Origin: Branchiostoma floridae
Lineage: Eukaryota; Chordata; Leptocardii; Amphioxiformes; Branchiostomatidae
DNA: 64,000 nucleotides
Direction: 5' to 3'
Assembly: GCF_000003815.2 (NCBI RefSeq)
Contig: NC_049981.1
Coordinates: 18,523,041 to 18,587,040, forward strand
Both the position numbers and the translations under genes were made by a program. Below are positions 62,601 to 64,000 of this stretch, in pieces. Below the pieces are notes generated by a model, which was not told where the DNA came from, ran no database searches, and was given only the letters and a program-made list of their open reading frames with translations. How positions within the stretch are numbered: the first letter of the stretch is position 1; each line of letters opens with the position of its first letter.

Positions 62601-64000
62601 TGAATATCTTTCAGAGCAAGCAGCCTTTGCAACAGTGCTAAATTACTGTATTGTTAAAGTTATGTTAAAGTACATGTATTGTTATGTGTCTCTTCCCACT
62701 TGAAATTGATATCTGCTCATAACACTTAACACACATACACAATTAGGTATCACTCATCAGTGAAACATAAATGTAGGAAATTCAGGATATGCAAGTTATA
62801 ACACTGTTCTATATACACTTGAAAGTTTCTTCACCTGGAGATGTCTTCAGGAGGAAACTGTCCTGAGAAGGTGGCATACTGCTTGGCTGGCCCCTTCCCA
62901 TGATCCTTCTTGTTCTTGCTAGATCTCCCCCAGCGAAAGAGCTTGAACCCAAACAAGCGGAAGGATTTTTCGCTTCCATAGTAGTCTTGTAACACTTCTG
63001 TGGGTGAAAAGGGAAAAGAATTATTCATGAGTCTGACAATTTTATAAGCCTATCACCATCGTTGTATAATAGCTACATCTTGATTTCATTCTACTGTAGA
63101 AGCAGAAGTCCTTTCCTAGGAGTACTCCTTGAAATGGAAGAAAAATATGTAGCTGTCCCTGGTGCTGATTGGCCATCAATTTACTTTCCACTGGCTATCA
63201 TTGGCCATCACTTAATACTATCATTGATGCTACTGTCAGCTATTTTCTTTAGCCCTGAAAGACAACATTACCTTTTGGTGTGAGGTTGAAGCCCACAGTC
63301 TTGCACCTGCCCATCCTGTAGGACTCAGTTCTGCCCAGACTAGAGGAGCGGTCTTTCTCAGATGGCACACGCATGGAATGACTGCGCTTGAACTGGTACT
63401 TCTCTTCTGTAGGGCACACAAAGGATTGACAATTTCAAGACAAGCTTTAGTAGCTTTTCGTTTACTTAATTATTTAAATCAGCATCTCTCACAAATGGAT
63501 GATTTATCAAGAATTGCGAGAGATATGCGGTCCAGTTTTCTTCTATAGATACCTTGAATTTAAGCGTGTTTGGACTCATCTGTTTCCCTATAAAACTGAA
63601 GCCTAAATCCCTGCACAAATATATACATCAACCAGCAATGCTGTCTTGCTGACTTACAATCTGAAGGTTTTCAGGTTGATTCCCTAGCTGGCCCCAATGT
63701 TCTGCCCTTAGAAAAGGCACATATTTCCCCATGACTCAAGAAAAGGAGTACTTTGCTATCTTACAGGCCGACCTTACCTTCTTGTACCCTGTACAAATCT
63801 CGTACCTTATGCCTGTTAGTTTACCAGTTATGCCAAACAAACAAACAAATGACATGTGTCTCACCTGAGTGGCTCCTGGTCGGAGCTGACCCCGCCTTTC
63901 TGTTTGACCCCTCCTGACCTTCCACTGGTACAGCCAGCATGGGGACAACCTTCTCTGTGGCAGGGGGGAAGTACATGGGGTTCCTGGCCTCATTGGGGCT
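59640..64000 (-). CDS. Unidentified Arg/Ser-rich protein, last five exons, 5' partial
   Basis: Minus-strand exons 63865-64000 (partial), 63272-63406, 62835-62997, 61418-61592 and 59640-60953 join in phase to about 640 aa ending in TAA-type stop at 59640. I do not recognise the family. The visible part is mostly disordered. It has Ser/Arg patches that look phosphorylatable (KRSHSMRVPSEKDRSSSLGR), one compact conserved-looking block (EVLQDYYGSEKSFRLFGFKL then FRWG), a strongly basic stretch (DERHRKRRHRKHRSRRQEKD), and a long acidic/Tyr/His-rich tail ending PRVSVGGNL. No transmembrane segment or enzyme motif is seen. A scaffold or cytoplasmic tail is possible but unproven. Confidence 0.7.
61617..62500 (+). 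mobile_element. 5'-truncated LINE (CR1/jockey-like ORF2 C-terminus)
   Basis: An uninterrupted frame of 281 codons (61622-62467) encodes the end of a non-LTR reverse-transcriptase ORF: LPFNAGKCKVLHLGRGN, VEKDLGVSVDEQLKFH, VRPHLEYANTVW, VQRRATRLVP and a C-terminal NWNSLPAEVV. After the stop codon the short tandem ATCATCAAGGT at about 62469-62490 looks like the tail typical of CR1/L2 elements. It lies antisense in an intron of the minus-strand gene. The catalytic core is absent, so the copy is dead on arrival, yet it has kept its frame and must be young. Confidence 0.85.

Noticed and set aside
1-64000. CRISPR arrays, bacterial operons, phage or viral genes
   Set aside because: Gene structure is intron-rich eukaryotic; repeats are transposon-derived and none have CRISPR spacing. 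No retroviral gag, env or viral capsid frames were seen.

Overview
The window looks like chordate nuclear DNA, most probably from a lancelet (Branchiostoma). Genes have short phase-consistent exons with GT/AG introns, the encoded proteins are deuterostome orthologues (CDK1, a TspanC8 tetraspanin, stomatin-like 1, an EcKinase-like protein), and introns and spacers are AT-rich and crowded with small DNA transposons. The species call is inference. The gene models were built by joining exons by hand; every internal junction quoted keeps the reading frame.

Layout, left to right. (1) 16-716 (+): the last two exons of a CDK1/cdc2-type kinase. (2) 5196-8031 (+): a complete three-exon EcKinase/CHK-like kinase of about 400 aa. 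(3) 12525-33329 (-): a tetraspanin of the eight-cysteine TspanC8 type (TSPAN33-like), with a 15-kb first intron full of transposons and three candidate alternative last exons. (4) 37626-45564 (-): a nine-exon stomatin-like protein 1 with SPFH and SCP2 domains. (5) 46960-56915 (+): a 16-exon, about 873-aa STAND-type P-loop NTPase with an N-terminal DUF4062-like domain, a possible N-myristoylation signal and a cysteine-rich C-terminus. (6) 59640-64000 (-): the last five exons of a large Arg/Ser-rich protein that I do not recognise, with a 5'-truncated LINE in one intron.

Genes 4 and 5 are divergent and share a 1.4-kb upstream region; genes 5 and 6 converge. I see no evidence that the genes form a functional pathway.

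The mobile fraction includes a mariner with a deleted catalytic core that itself carries another element, two hAT-type elements with 8-bp target duplications, several elements with GGCC termini and 3-bp duplications, an identical-looking 620-bp inverted-repeat element present twice in opposite orientation, foldback elements, and tRNA-derived SINE sequence. A duplicated stretch in tetraspanin intron 1 provides natural empty sites that confirm several insertions.

The observations I rate highest are the three alternative tetraspanin tails, all ending in a class I PDZ-ligand pattern, and the domain architecture of the DUF4062-STAND protein.
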